Below, one piece after another: positions 11,434-25,197 of a stretch of DNA of 64,000 bases. The notes under the pieces were generated by a model. The model saw only the letters and a program-made list of their open reading frames with translations. It had not been told where the DNA came from and did no database searches. The stretch comes from Holothuria scabra (taxonomy: Eukaryota; Echinodermata; Holothuroidea; Aspidochirotida; Holothuriidae): NCBI GenBank assembly GCA_037179385.1, contig CM074193.1, positions 41,324,846 through 41,388,845 on the forward strand. Reading direction: 5' to 3'. Position 1 is the first letter of the stretch. Each line of letters opens with the position of its first letter. Made by a program: the position numbers and the translations under genes.

Positions 11434-14400
11434 GGTAAATGAAGCTCCGTTTGAAATTTTTTGGTTAAAGTTCCGCCCCAGAGACAAAAATGTCTTTCTC
11501 TCATGATGCTTTTATTTTTCAATATGAAAGGGCAACTACCAGACAGTCATTCATAAGAAGAGTCTAAAGAACATGTCTGAAATCCCATCTCCTTTGGGAA
11601 ATGGTTGGAAAAAAGGAATGTAAACTTGTGAACAAGTGAATTGACCAGAAATCAGCACCGGATAGCGTAATTTAGCTGATACGTTGTTTCTGCAAGACAC
11701 TCACCTGCACTGATGGCAGATGTAGCTTTTTCTAGCAAAATCTAGCATGGACAGACATGTGTATTTGTAGTTGCAATAATGGGTTGTGTTTACCATGCCA
11801 AGAAGAAAGAGATGACTTTGATGATAATGACTAATAAGGTCAATATCTGCTGTTGTGTTTTGTAAACTCTGCATTTTTTATTTTATCTGAATTGCAATTG
11901 AAAGGGAAAAGGCAGTCCCTCTAGTTTATTCTCAAAAGTTTGCTAAATCTACACATCTCCTCATGTTTCTCCTACGAGTATTTTCATAATGTTCATGTGA
12001 AAATCATTGAATACTGAGGTTAAACCAATGAGAAATGAATAAAAAATATTGTCACCTATTTGATAGGATTCATTACTAAACTAGCATACTTAAAATTGGG
12101 GGACTGCATTTTCCCTTTAAAATCTTCCTCGTGCAAATTTTTGTTCCTGTCTGTAGATTTCCAGGTTCTGAAGAATGTGGTCCTTATACCGATCACTAGT
12201 TGATACGGTACTCATCACATTATTTCCTAAACTTGAACCTCCGAGCAATGGCAAGGCATATACGGTTTCCATGGTGTTCAAAATTCATCACATCAGTAAA
12301 ATTCAAAACCGTCAATGAAATTTCTGGAATATTTCCTAATTGAAAAAGTTGGTACTATAAAGCCACAGAACTACAGCACATTACTGATGGTGCGGTCTGT
12401 CAATGAGCATTGGTAGGTTTACCCCGGCTGGCTCAAATCGTTACAATTAAACTTTTCATCTGAAGGTAAAGTGAATCACAATAACTGTGGGGGAAAGTAG
12501 TGTACAAATGTTTTCATATAAGGGATGGTATAATTAGAGTTTTTAGGTGTATTCATTTAGATGCATACCCTGGGTGAGTTTGTTTATTTTAGTACTTGTT
12601 TATACAAAAATGATCAGCTAGCAAAGCGTCAAACAGATTCTGTGTAAAAGTTTAATACCTTCACAACAAGCTAGTCTATAACCATTTAAAATTCAAAATG
12701 TAAACCCCTCTTTTCAAATAATTTTACTACAGTTTTAACTCTGATCTTGGTGCTAAACATGCACCACTATCGCATATCTGAAAAAACCGTTTAAACTAGG
12801 ATGATTTAACAGCAGAACGTCCTTATTGGTATACTGCCTGGTTGCTATGTCAACCTATTTTGTCAATAAAGGTAACTTATTGTGCATATTCCATTTGAAG
12901 TAGGGTAATGATATCATTGACTTACTCATCCCTCCTCTAGTCCTCCCGTGGTCTATCACCAAACTACAATGTCTGGTATTCATTCATAGGGCTTTTGTAT
13001 ATTGTATAGCAGACCAATCAATGCCTTGAGGTGAAGGATGCCCTCATTAATTGTTACCACTAGAAGGTTGCCAAACCAACTATGAAAAAAAAACTTATGT
13101 TTTGAATTAAGAATTATTGAATAAATCCTCCCAAAGTAAGGTCCAGCTTTTTTTTTAACGTAATATATATACCTTTTATTAGAAGCCATCATTCTCTAAA
13201 AAAGATTTTTGGTTGCCATATTAACACAAAATGGAACTTATGCACTTCTTTAATAACCGGTAATAAGTGGACGGCTCACTATCTCATCATGCTTTTGTTA
13301 TAGCTTACAACCGCACCGCATAGCTGCAGTTATTTGTGTAGCAGAATGATGTGTTTCGCTGCAATATTGGAAGAGGCCCTCTACTAGTTAATTGATTATG
13401 TTTAAATGTTCCCCACACCCAAAATCTGGTGGACTTGAAATTTTGAGTGTATGTTTTTCCTAAGAATAGCTGTCAGGCATATATTTTATCACATCTTTGA
13501 TAGTCATTTGAAAACTTTTCAATTTGTCATTGTCATGTATTGAAAACTGGTGCCCATGTTGTATGTTGGCATAGTGGTAGCATGTTTTGTCACTGACAAC
13601 AAGCTGGAATAGTGGTGTACCCAGTTTTACCCTTTTTAAGTTATCACCACGTAAGTGAGCAGAATCGTATTTGGTACCTTTTCTGCCTATGGAAGACGGC
13701 CTGAGCCTGGTAAAAGTCAAACTGCCACTTGAATTTATTACTAGGTAACGGCAGGTTTCACTTGAAATATATCTTCTGCCAAATAACATGATCATCGACT
13801 AAGGTCGATTGTCCGTGTGTAAAACGTGCCCTGTAAACAGGTGTTCATAAAAGTAGCACTGCCCCTTGAAACCGTTATATCTAGTGTCTAAGGGAACTCA
13901 ATAACTGAGATTGACACTCGTGCATTCAAAGTCCGCTTTGATGTGTGTAAATTGAAATGAGAACTCTTGAAAAAATAAAATATATGGCCGATTTATATAT
14001 AGGGTAGTTTCTGTTTACATTTGTACGATGTCAGAGTTATGTCATGAGCACGCTACCTGCATTCAGACAGTTTTTATTGCTTCAAGGAGACAATAAAACA
14101 GTTAACATAGGAAAGTCCTAATAAGACTTATTATATTGTACTATAGTACCATATGTAACGTGCGTTTCACAGTAATCCATAGCCTTATCGTACTGGTCTG
14201 GACACAGTCTGTTAAGACCTTGCAAGGCTCCTTAAATCTCTTTGGTATCGTCGATCGAACTAGCACCTTTGTTACTGGTGAATTATTTTTAATTGGGACT
14301 GAAGCAGGGGAAATAGGTGGAAGGGAAAGGGTGAATTTAAGAAGTAATTGCGGTGTACTATGTTTAGTTGTCTGCTTTTCAGAATCTTCCCTTGGTAATA

Positions 14401-14610
14401 CAATTTCACCGGTTACTGCAGTTCGCCCTGGAGTGGGTCTAACGTTAATATTAACGTTAGGCTTTGGTGATGCTTGTTCGCCTTAATGCCGCTACACTGG
14501 TTAGTCTCCTGTGAATATTATAAGTCTAGAGTTCTTTTCAAGTTCAGTGATGTGTTTCGTGTTTCAGTTTGTCGTTTCAATTCTTGTCTTTTGCAATAAA
14601 TGTGACGTGA
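11434..14610. other. Intergenic, nothing recognised
   Basis: Mostly AT-rich. Open frames at 13460-13795 (minus) and 14136-14486 (plus) are the longest, but show no domain or splice context that I recognise. Confidence 0.4.
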
Positions 14611-14618
14611 CTGACAAC

Positions 14619-16506
14619 CATGGGCGTCGATTTGATTTTCAAAGTGGGGAGGGGGGGGGCATCTGACCTAGATATTTCCTCCTGTCCTAGCAAGGTGTCC
14701 ACAGCGGCGTAGTTACACATTTTTGCGGGGGGGGGGGGGAGGGGGTGGGTAAGCATCCAAATTTTACGATTTTTTAAGTGTGAACACCACTGTATTAAGG
14801 ATGTAATTTGCGTCACGCGAAGGCCGCTGAAACGTTTATCCCTTTTCGAATATTTGAAAATATAGACCTTGTATTGTACAAAAGTGTGGAATCTGAGTTT
14901 CCGGTAAGGAAATTTGGAAAGTTGGGAGATTACTGAAGAATTTGTATATTCTGTTGGCAATATGAGATTGAGGGGCGACCAAAGATTGTTGTTGCTACAT
15001 AATGTTATCCAGCGCATACGAAATAAGGCTCTCCGACGAAGGGTTTTGAGTCAAGAGCTTTGGGGAAATTTGGAATTTTATGAAAGAAGATTTAAAAAAT
15101 ATCACTGTAGTTACCGTTGCCACTTGATGATCTGGTGTCACATGTACCAAATTTCTGATTTTGTCACCTCCAAAGCTTCGGAGAGCTTACCAAATTGAAG
15201 GTATGAGCTAGCACCTCTGCTTAGGAATTGCAATTTGCGGCGCGCGAAGCGAGCGGAAAGTTTTACTTTTTTTGAAACAACTAATGACGAATATGGAGCT
15301 CGCAATGGAGAGAATAAGGAATTTCGGAACTTCATGAGTTGTCCAAACCACATTGTAGACTGGTTTCACAAATGGCATATTTCCGAATTCTTCAATTCTT
15401 CGGAGCCGCCTGCCTCCTGTAGCTTCCCCACTGGGTGTCTGGGCAAAGGATGCCTAAATGCAAAATGGTGCTAAATATTGCAATATTTTTAATTACTAGG
15501 TAACTCCAAATTTTTCAAAACATGGTCTCGAAAGTGTTAGTAATTACTTCAACGGACTATACGGTCAATGTGAATTTTAAAATCGGGTTTACCGGTACTC
15601 TAAAAATAAATAGAACCAAAACGATAATTGTGATAGTTTACGGATTTGTACAAAAGTTCTAATAGTAAGGAACATTTTTGTGAAAGAAGGTAAAATCTAT
15701 AAACTGATCAAAAAACACTTCAATCTACTGTAGGAAAATCACAGATCAAGGGGTGGGTGGGGTGGTATCCACTGGAGTTACCGAGATACCTTTGCATGGG
15801 CACGGCGTAAGGTTGTAGATACAAAAAACATTAAAACATGTCTTTTCAAAGTTTAGAACGACACCTAATCATACAATATCAGCAGACAGAAGATGGAGGT
15901 ATACCTCTAATTCCAGATTGAAATCTCTAACCGAGCAAAAATTAAGTGTGGTTTTATTTCTCTAATTATGGTCTAAATACGAAATAATCGAATCAATATA
16001 CGAATGTGATCGTGTCGAAATTTTGCATTTGAAACACTTATTTTTCTGAAAAAGTTGCATGCAGACTGTGTACCGGTGTTAAGCCTGCCAGGCTGGTCAT
16101 TCACTAAAGATTACAGAAGATTCGTCTTCTTCAAATTCCTTAATGTTGTGCTCCTTCATAACCACACCTGCTGCCCTATGCACACGAACAAATAACATAA
16201 TCATAGAGACAGATAAGTAATGTATGTTTGAAATGCAAGTGAAAAAACATCAATGAGACTGCAAGCGCGTGGAGCGAGCCAAGATGTTGGTGATTTGCAA
16301 AGTATAAACGTGTTATTATTGATACAGAAATCGATTGTTGTCGGTAAAGTACATCTTTCATTACCTTCATATATAGTATTTTTGTAGTAAATAACTTTTA
16401 AGTTTCAGGTCAAAACAAGTAGGGGGACTTTTACGTTAGTGTCCCCTCCACTAAAAAAGTGGGGGACATGCCCCCCGCCCCCTGCCCCCCATAATCGACG
16501 CCCATG
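14619..16506. mobile_element. hAT-like non-autonomous element with CATGGGCGTCGAT ends
   Basis: Begins CATGGGCGTCGATTTG and ends AATCGACGCCCATG, so the termini are inverted over about 12 bp. The flanking 8-mers CTGACAAC (14611-14618) and TTGGCAAC (16507-16514) match at 6 of 8 positions, as expected for an old hAT 8-bp target duplication. Inside are G runs, repeated modules such as AATTTGGAA..GGGAGATTACTGAAGAA, and a GC-rich near-palindrome at about 15237-15255 (GCGGCGCGCGAAGCG). No transposase ORF is visible. A related copy is at 53150-54201 in the opposite direction. Confidence 0.65.
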
Positions 16507-19500
16507 TTGGCAACAAATAAACAGCCCATATCATGCTATTTTGTATTCGTTGTTCTGTAAAAGTACAGTCAGTTTGTGAATTTACAGCAGAAAGTTCTGG
16601 GAGCCAGTTTTCAAAAAAATTTTATGTAAAATATAACCGTTCTTTGAACTCAAGAAATGTTTTATATTTTACAAGACGGCTCAGAATTACAAAAGATTTC
16701 TGTTAAACTGGTTGCCAGTACTTTTTATTAAAAATGAAATTTTTTACAGTGTACTATGCAAAATTGTCTACCGTACGACAAGGACTCTTCGATAGTCATC
16801 GTGTGACTAGGACCTAATGCATGCATAATGTGTGGGTATTTTAAGCACACGTAGCCCTCCTTTAGTCTTTTCATTTGTTGCTTTTATCTGAACGTTTCGT
16901 ACCTACCAGAGTTAGGGAGGGGTTATGCCACATATCGTCAAGCCATCATTTTAACAAATGCTACCTTACCAGAAACAAACTCTAGTGACGGTGTTTCTGG
17001 TGTCCTCTCCTCTAATCTTACTTATCACTTTCGAACTTTTCTTAACACCCTGTACAAATTCGACGTAAATGCACAGGGACGACATTTTCTATTGCAATAA
17101 TCAAACGAATAATTAAACCATATAATACGCATTTTAAGTCAATTTTTCTACTTTGTTGTAAAAATTTTAAGTACGACTCCAAGCTTTACATGGAATAAAG
17201 CTAACAATTTGCCAAACAAAACAAAAAAAAAAAAAACAAACAAACAAAAAAAAAAAACAAGCAAAATTCAATCAAATCTAATTTTGTTAACGGTCAGGGT
17301 CAGTTTACCTGTTTACTGAACCTGTTTCCATTGGTATTAGTCTTAGGAAGATTTTTACCCATGTTGGTCTGTCTATAGCTGAAAAATTACCTTTATTGAC
17401 CCTTCTTGAACATTGCTACGGATAACTTGAAAATAACCCCACACAAAAATCTTACAACAGTGGGTACATTTCTTTTATCTGGCTTTTGACACTGTTGATC
17501 ATACCAACCGTTGTCAAATACGGTACTGTAACACTGGGATAACGGATGCACTTGGCTAACAAATATCTTATCTCTCTTCAAGGGTGACATAATATATAAA
17601 TGGTCAGTGTGGCTTTCTTCAAGTTTCTAGCCGTGGAACTCCTTTTTATTACCTATATGATGATGTCAGCAAATCTCCTCTGATGCGTTGCGTCATCATT
17701 TTATTTGCCAATTATACAAATAATTATTTTTTACTGGTTATGACTTTACACATATCCAACATCATTCCAAATGATTACAGTGCTTCTTGTTTGGTTTGCT
17801 TCAAACAAGCTTTCGTTCAAATTGATAACACAAATGTAATCGTCTTTTATGCACGGCCAAGCGTTCGAAATATTCTTCAGACCTATCAGTTTGCTCCCGA
17901 ATAGGTTACCTACCCGCTCGCCCCATGATCTGTTCGCAGCGGTTTACTTTTCAAAACGTTATTGTTATGGACAAAACGATGTCAATGAATTAAAATATTT
18001 ATCACATTTGACTCTCTTTCACGATGAAATAAGGTTGATTTCAGATAGCAGCTAAAGTTGCCAAATTGTCTATTTATAAACCTGGCTTACTTATGCCCTT
18101 TAAGACACACTTTCACAGGGGTAACACCATAATACAAAATTATCCATTTGCATAAAGATATCAATAAAAATTAATCCTAACAACTTAAAACAAAATCCAT
18201 CTCCTACACAAACTCATACATTTGCGCGCCTTTCTTTGAAACACTGGTAGGTTATTTGGGTCCGAAACGACTTCCACTTTGGGGCGGAATGGCAAGGGAG
18301 AGAAGATAACTGCCGATAGATACTACGATGCACCCTTGCGACAGTTAAAAGGGTAACGCATGGCAAAAAAGCTGGCAATCTGGAACAGAATGAGAGAAAA
18401 AGAACTATTGTGGTTCATTTTACTGATATTTAAAAGTGTCTCAAAATATTTTTTGTGTTTTTAGCAAGTTTTAACTCTGAGTGTTAATTAACTGTTAAAT
18501 GGTGAAACCTATCGAATAAGGATTAATACTAATACTTTATACCTTGTTTTTATGTAAACTTTGGCAATATTGAACGCATTCTACTGTTTAGCTGGCAAAT
18601 ATGCCTTAAGGCTAAGCAGTAAAAACATAGTACCACGCTATTACGTTAACGCTTGCCATAGACATGTAAACCATTTTTAAATCAAAGATAGGTATGTTGG
18701 TCATGTCGGACTCGTAGCTGATGCTCTCAAAAATAAGTAAAGAGAAGGAAAGTAGAGAAAAGAAAAATTTGTGAAGACGCTGTTAAGAATATTATACCTG
18801 TCTGTCGATTTGAAGGAACAATTCATTGACCTGAAGTTAATTAAAACTACAACAAGAGTAAAAACAAGGTCGAACGTTACCGCTCTTCAATGTTTTATTA
18901 TAGGAAAAACTTGAGTACATTATTATTTTTTGAATGATGAATATACATACATTATAACAAAGATTGAAAAAGAAATGGAACAATTTCACACTGCATTATG
19001 GTCAATCCAAAATACAATGTTATTATTATTCTAAGAATAATTACGGACACTTTCTGCAATGCACATTGACGTCGTCGATAGTGCGGCTAATTAATTAATT
19101 AATAATTAATGTATATAATTAATAAATGTATATAATTACACACTTAGTAATTCCTGTGGGCCACAGAGTTAAATGTACTGAATCATTGCTATCACGGGCG
19201 GCGATCACGGGGGATCGAGGATGTTCTCCCAATATTTTTGAGAGAGGGCATCATATCAAATGTCCCCAATATTTGGGGCATGAAGAAAGAGGTGTGGCCG
19301 ATTAACTTTTCTGTTATAATCAATAGACTAGTCAATATAATTTGCGATTGATGTGATGTGTAGCGACAATTTCTGAAGAATTTTGTTCCTGAATTACAAA
19401 AGTTTTGTAATTGAATGATTGAGTAAAAGTACAGTTTTCGTAAAGATCCCATATGTAGTAGTCCGTGCGGGCATTTTCCTAACGAACTACACACTATACA

Positions 19501-21339
19501 AAATACTACAAAATGTCTTTTTCTGCAGTTTGCAAGTTTCTTTATTCAGAAACAACATCATTTTGTGTAGAAAAGAAGTGTCTAATGATATATCCAGAGT
19601 AGTGGAAAGGGATTTTCCTCAAAATTCGGTGCCTTAGTTTTTAATCCCCTCGAGTCGAGTATATTTCTCATCAGAAGTCAAACTTCTTATTTGCTGAATG
19701 ATCTTTGATCATCATTAAAGTCAAAAGGTGCAGGATATCTGCCATTATGTGAAATGCACAGAGAGTTTACTGATTACAGTAATGATATTGTGTACGTGAT
19801 AGAGTTTATATCTGGCCAAGGAAGAGCTCAAGATAGTTTGGGGTTTTGAGAGAACCTAGGAATAGTTTTGTCTGAAAACTAATAAGTTTTTCCACTTCTT
19901 TTACATGAGCCAGATGTTTCCATTATTTCCTTAAAAAACCCAAATTATTTGACACGCTTCGTGCGCTCAAAATATTTCTTTCCGGATATTGTTCAGGAAA
20001 ACCATCATTTCGGACGCTACTTCTGATTGCTGGATCTTTAGCGGCACAGAGTTGCACTTGTTGTGTAAATCCCTTCACGGTCCATTGGTCAGTCTGCCAG
20101 CTGGATTTATAACTGCATGGCAGGAAAGTTTCTTGCAAAATATTGGCATTCTTTATTCTTTGAGTGTATGACTCACATTCAAAGATGAACCAACTAATAC
20201 TTCATTAGCATTAACTTCTGGCATCTAAAGTTTCCATTCAAGGTAGTGGAAATGCTCAGACAAATTTAATTTGCGTGCATCATTACTTGGGGTTTCATTC
20301 AGCAGCCTTTTTGAGACCTAGACTAGCATGTCTATAACATGGTGGCTGGAACGCTTGATTTTGAACTCGACACCCACAGATTTATTTCATAATTTACCCC
20401 TTTTTCGTTATCATGAAAATATTGTTCATAGAAAAAAGTGCCATAATAACCACCTGTTTAGAACCGATTCTGTCATTCAATATCCTGCTCAAAACGCCAT
20501 CCTTTATTGCAAAAGGAGGTGGAAATACCCACCAGAGAAGAAAAATCAAAAATTTTAGCGCGCTTAGTGCATGGACACTGCTTTATCTGCATCGACATTG
20601 ATATCTGTATGGCAGGCGAGATGTCATCATGATTTAAGCAAACAGTGGTCGTTACATTAATTTATAACTGACTACGAACATAAACCTTCGCAGCACCTCC
20701 ATATCTGAGTTCCTTGTTACCGGCCTCTTGTTCGTGAAATGCCCCCTTCCCATATCTGAAACGGATCGCCGCCTTTACCCTATGTACACAAGTGTAAGCT
20801 GTACAAGAAATATGCCATTTGGAATGACAGCCCATCTGCTGCATTCTCGGGGGAGGGGGTGTCCATTGCGATCTTACAACGATGTCTGGCTTGTAAGCAT
20901 ATGGCATACATGAACAAAAAGGTATGAGTAATCGACAACAGGCGCTAGGACAAGCGGTTCCCTTGACCTTTGACCCAAACCATAATACACTATTTGAAAG
21001 CTTATCCCAACTCGCTCTTCAATTTTATTTAAAAAAATCTACCCTGAAACAGTATGGCTAAATAATCACAAACACCTGCGTAAGCCTACGTATGTGACAT
21101 CAGTCTGTTCTGAAATTGGGTAGAATTTATCCATTGACTTTTGGTTTTATGGGTTAATTATGAGACTGGAATTATACCACTTTCCTGGGTGAACCGTCAC
21201 TTGGTGACCGAATAGCGGGAATTTAACAATTTCAGTACTGCAACATACGTATCCAAGTGTTGGTGATGACTTTACGAGGCTGTTAGATCGTGCAATTCAA
21301 AAGATTCCTGAATGAAAATGTTTCTTATTTTGTTGGCAG
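16507..21339. other. Region upstream of copy B; first exon not found
   Basis: About 70-80 N-terminal residues of a FATP should be encoded upstream of 21340, but I find no convincing match here. Notable sequence: interrupted A-rich tract 17220-17260, AT-rich TTAATTAATT tract near 19090-19135, and a small stem at about 18578-18622. The frames between 17393 and 20907 show no recognised domain. Confidence 0.4.
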
Positions 21340-21622
21340 GGCACGAAGACATTTCTATACTATGAGGGAAAAAAATTCACCTACGCCGACGTAAACAAAG
21401 CTGCTAACCAGCTAACGAACTATCTGGTGGGTACGAAGGAAGTAAAATTGGGGGACGTGGTGTGCATGTTCATGTTTAATGGACCTCCTTTCGTGTGGAT
21501 TTGGCTGGCAATCGTCAAATGCGGCGCTGTTGCATCTCTGTTGAACGTCAATATCAGAGGAAAGTCACTGGTGCACTGCATAAAGATCAGCAAGTCAAAG
21601 ATCATCATCTGTAATAGTGATG
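21340..21622 (+). CDS. SLC27A: copy B exon 1 seen (N-terminal FATP domain)
   Basis: Acceptor TTGGCAG at 21333-21339, donor G|GTATGA at 21623. 283 nt beginning in phase 0: GTKTFLYYEGKKFTYADVNK..NQLTNYL, then KLGDVVCMFMFNGPPFVWIW, LAIVKCGAVASLLNVNIRGK and SLVHCIKISKSKIIICNSD. TYA-V, the P-FVW-WL-L-K-G--ASLLN-NIR-KSL-HC run and the following SK segment are diagnostic for FATPs. The equivalent exon of copy A would lie left of the window. Confidence 0.88.
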
Positions 21623-22524
21623 GTATGATAAAAGTGGACATTGACTGAGTGGGAACACTCTAAAATAGTTCTATAAACTTTAGGTAATGATCGGGTCCAT
21701 ATTCCAAGCTAAACAGTTGAGTAAGGAACTATCCTTCGTGGGTGAAAAGGTATTTATTTTGGTTAAATTGTCCTTGAAAACAACCCACCTTGCGTTTTCC
21801 CTGTCCGAGCAGTTTAAGTGGTGACATACGGACTCTAGCAATGGCTAACTTTGCCAGATTCTTTTAGAGTAAAGGGGGAGTGGTCTACGAGTGAATAATT
21901 TAAGATAACATGTCAAAAAAATGATATATCCTCTTGCTCCCAACAATCAGGTCAGACCTCCTGAACAACTAAACAAGGCCATTTTGGAGGGATAGGTAGA
22001 AACATAGTGGGGTTGTAATTTTCAACTAAAACGAGATAAGTCGAGTCAGCTACCTGGTCGAATCTGGACTCGGACTCGAGATGAAGAATTTGAAGGACTT
22101 GGCTGGAGGGATTAATTTTCCGCATTCGTGATGTACAAGAAATCGAGTCGTTAAAAGTTGCAAATCGCCGGCTTGTGGCTGGAAACCCACCGGACTCGAC
22201 TACGTCACTTTGGCATGGTGTACTTGCTACTGTTGCAGAGTATACGCTCGTTATTGGCCAATCACTCAATCTTAGTACTAACCGTTCGAACTATTTTAAT
22301 TCTGATATGTCGAAAATTTAACATAAAAAATAAACCGGGCGTCGATGGAGCATGAAATTGGAAGGTTCCGAGATTTGGATAAAAACGCCGGGAGTTCCCA
22401 TTTTGTACGATTCAACTGGGTTAAACGTTTCTTCAGTTCAAACGGCGATGAAATAGTTCAAGACAGTTGATTTATATAGATTTTTGGCAAAACAAACCAG
22501 AACTAGTTACACTTTTAATTAAAT

Positions 22525-22740
22525 GCTTGTTTGTTCTAACGGTAAGAGGATCCGCATCTAACGCGGAAGGCTCGGGTTCTATTTCCAGTTCGAGTCATAC
22601 CAAAGACTGTAAAAATGGAACCTACTGCCGTTGTGGGTGATGCTCCGCTACGCAATGGAGTAGGGAAAACAAGCCAGTAAGCCACAGCAGAAAAAAGGCC
22701 GTGGCCGGCTCGACTTGAACCAAAAGGTTGTAAACTGGGC
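22525..22740 (+). mobile_element. tRNA-derived SINE, family 1, plus strand
   Basis: Head GTTTGTTCTAACGGTAAGAG, degenerate B box GGGTTCTATTTCC, then ACCAAAGACTGTAAAAATGG, ACCTACTGCCGTTGTGGGTG and GGCCGTGGCC near the end. Lies in the intron between exons 1 and 2 of copy B. Confidence 0.72.
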
Positions 22741-22831
22741 CTTTAAACTCCATCTAGCTAACTAAGTAACTTAAGTAAATGATTCGGTTCAACTAAAATT
22801 TGTACTGTGATAATATCACGAAAAATTCTAG

Positions 22832-23086
22832 ATGTAGATAGTAGATACCTTTCCATATCCACAGACGGAGAACTCGTGGAGGCACTGAAGGAAATTAAAT
22901 TGCAGCTAGATGAGCTGGGTATTAAGATATTTGTCGTTGGAACTGTTCAAAAACCTCTGCCTCAAGACTTTGTTGATCTGAAAAAGCATTCTGCGAATTC
23001 ATCAGCCAATAACAATGTTGCCGCTAGAAGAGGGTTGAACGTCCACAAAGATTGCTGTTCATATATATTTACCTCAGGAACCACAG
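22832..23086 (+). CDS. SLC27A: copy B exon 2 (ends in TSGTTG)
   Basis: Starts after AG at 22830-22831 (AG at 22836-22837 is an equally in-phase alternative); donor CACAG|GTATAT at 23087. Reads VDSRYLSISTDGELVEALKE, a variable linker, then CCSYIFTSGTT(G). YIFTSGTTG is the first half of the ATP-binding P-loop and joins in frame to the next exon as GTT-G-FPKAG. The acceptor has a weak pyrimidine tract, so the exact start is the least certain part. Confidence 0.82.
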
Positions 23087-24126
23087 GTATATGTGAAATT
23101 ACCCCAAAGCAGCATATCATTGACAGCTGGTTGATGGATCCAGGTTTTTATGAACATTTTTTAGGAGTCAAAATCAGTTCTTTTAAAGATGCTGCCTTTC
23201 AGGCAGCTTATGGATGAGGAAATACAAAAGAGGGAAAAAAGAGACTTTTGTCAAACAAATGTACTTTGCACTGACATTCGAGACAGGCAGTTTGATAAAT
23301 CGTTGCCGCATAGAGTTGTGGGGGCATACTGAGGATACACAAATGGAGCTCAGCACAAAGTGTACTGCGTTCTTTTGACAATCGAACATGTCCGTTCCTG
23401 AGGACCAGGAAGACCCTGCATTTCGGTTAGGCACTCATTGACTTAAGATTTGAGCACAATAAACTTTTGACGGAATTTGGCCCTTTCCCCTCACATTCCA
23501 GTAAAGTTGAAGTACTAAAAATTCATAACCTAGAATAGAGATCGAAGTCCTACTTACTCAGATTTAAACTCAAACTTTTGACCAGATAGCAAATTTAGAT
23601 AGCTCACGGTCAACAACACAAACTCAGACGTATGATTCCAATGTCTTCTAGCCTGGGGAGGGGCAGGGGAAATCATCCTCTGAGATTTCCAATAGCAAGT
23701 ACATAACATAATAAAATGATCAAGCAAATTCACATTTTGAAAACGTGCTGTAAGTTTTGCTTATTCTGATCGTTAAGAGGATTTGACCATATGCCTATTA
23801 TCCTCCATATTCGCATATTTTACTTTCCCTCAAATCTTCAGAGATCACCTAATGTATATCTGTTGTATGTCCGATCAAAGTTTCATTTAAGTAGGAAAAA
23901 TATTTAGTTTTTAGAAGTGAAATTTTAAACAGGCATGTGTTTTGATCTTCAACATCATAATCATCTTTACACTCTATTGGTATCATTAACTCTGATTCAA
24001 AATTGAGAAATTTCACTGAGCAGTTGTTTGCGATAGGGTTATTGAAAATCACAATTAACCTTCATTGTTTCTTTAAATCAAAGTTAGCCAACGAGAATTC
24101 AATCAAAATGACATTTCTCTTTACAG
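23087..24126 (+). other. copy B intron 2
   Basis: No feature recognised; the frame continuing to 23217 is read-through of exon 2. Confidence 0.5.
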
Positions 24127-24282
24127 GGTTTCCAAAGGCCGGTATATTCAGTCAACGTCGTGTAGCCTCTAACTCAAAAGGATTATTATTATTTGACTTA
24201 GCCCCCGATGATATATTTTATCTTTGTCTACCACATTACCACTCTTTAGCCTTTGGTTGCCTTCTGAACGTCATTAACACAG
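24127..24282 (+). CDS. SLC27A: copy B exon 3: second half of P-loop
   Basis: Acceptor TTACAG at 24121-24126, donor CAG|GTAATT at 24283. 156 nt: (G)FPKAGIFSQRRVASNSKGLL, then FDLAPDDIFYLCLPHYHSLA and FGCLLNVINT(G). Completes SGTTG-FPKAG. LPHYHSLAF is the conserved region after the P-loop, with His where copy A has Leu. Confidence 0.86.
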
Positions 24283-25197
24283 GTAATTATTTACGTTATT
24301 GTGTACCAATAATAGTAGCAAGTTAATCTATTTTTATTTAGTCTTTTCACAGTGGCTGAATTTGACATCCCTGTTCTTGACTGTTCCAGGACGCGGACCT
24401 GGAACACTTGCGCGCACTGAAGTTATCATGGACACACGTCACACTATGGATGTCGGTCCAACGTGCCGTCGTACTGTGTCATACTTTCACGACTTCGCTT
24501 AAGTTTCATAATAAGACACAAAAGCTGTTTTTCTAGTGATCTATTCCTCTCGGGTGCATGTTCTGCATACGTGTAGCCATTGAAGGGCTAATGTCACCTT
24601 ACATTCCTGGTGAGAAGATATGCCCGCCACCTTGTTTACCGTTCGTTCTCGCTGCACCAACGGCGAAATGGTTTGAAATTTGGTTGCAAGAACAGTTCGC
24701 GAAGGTGCCGTTTGGGTTCGACCAACACCACTGCTTTCGACCAATAATACTGCTCTCCGTTCCCCAACATTCTGATAAGAGTGAATGGAATAAAACTAAT
24801 CAGTTTATTGTTACACGGTCCACGTTTCTCCCCCAAAAGTTGTGCATATTTGGAACCATATAACTGCAATTGTGCACACATCCCGTTGATTATTCTGCTT
24901 AAACTGTTAAGACTGTAGACATAAATAATCCTTCACCGTGTGGTTTAATTAGTTGGAGTCCATTTGTCATCAATATTACTAAATCAATTTGAAAAATATG
25001 TTCTATTTTCTCTACAGTGTTACAGTGACATTTTAATAAAATAACGTGTATGTACTGTGCCCTAAGTTTCACAACGCTTCGCCTTGGTTATGGTGTAATA
25101 GTCTTTACATCCATGTATTTTTGGGGCAATTTCGCTCTCTTAACTCTTCATCGTGGACCTTATTTAAGTTTACATTGTGATTAATTCTACTTTGCAG
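24283..25197 (+). other. copy B intron 3
   Basis: About 915 bp against 417 bp in copy A. The 3' part aligns with the copy A intron; an extra block near 24340-24900 has open frames on both strands without known homology. Confidence 0.45.

Noticed and set aside
11145..11522. 125-residue minus-strand frame
   Set aside because: Overlaps the plus-strand PIN-like relic and has no recognisable content.
14577..15017. 146-residue minus-strand frame
   Set aside because: Lies across the end of the hAT-like element and a G run; peptide is low complexity in part and matches no transposase.
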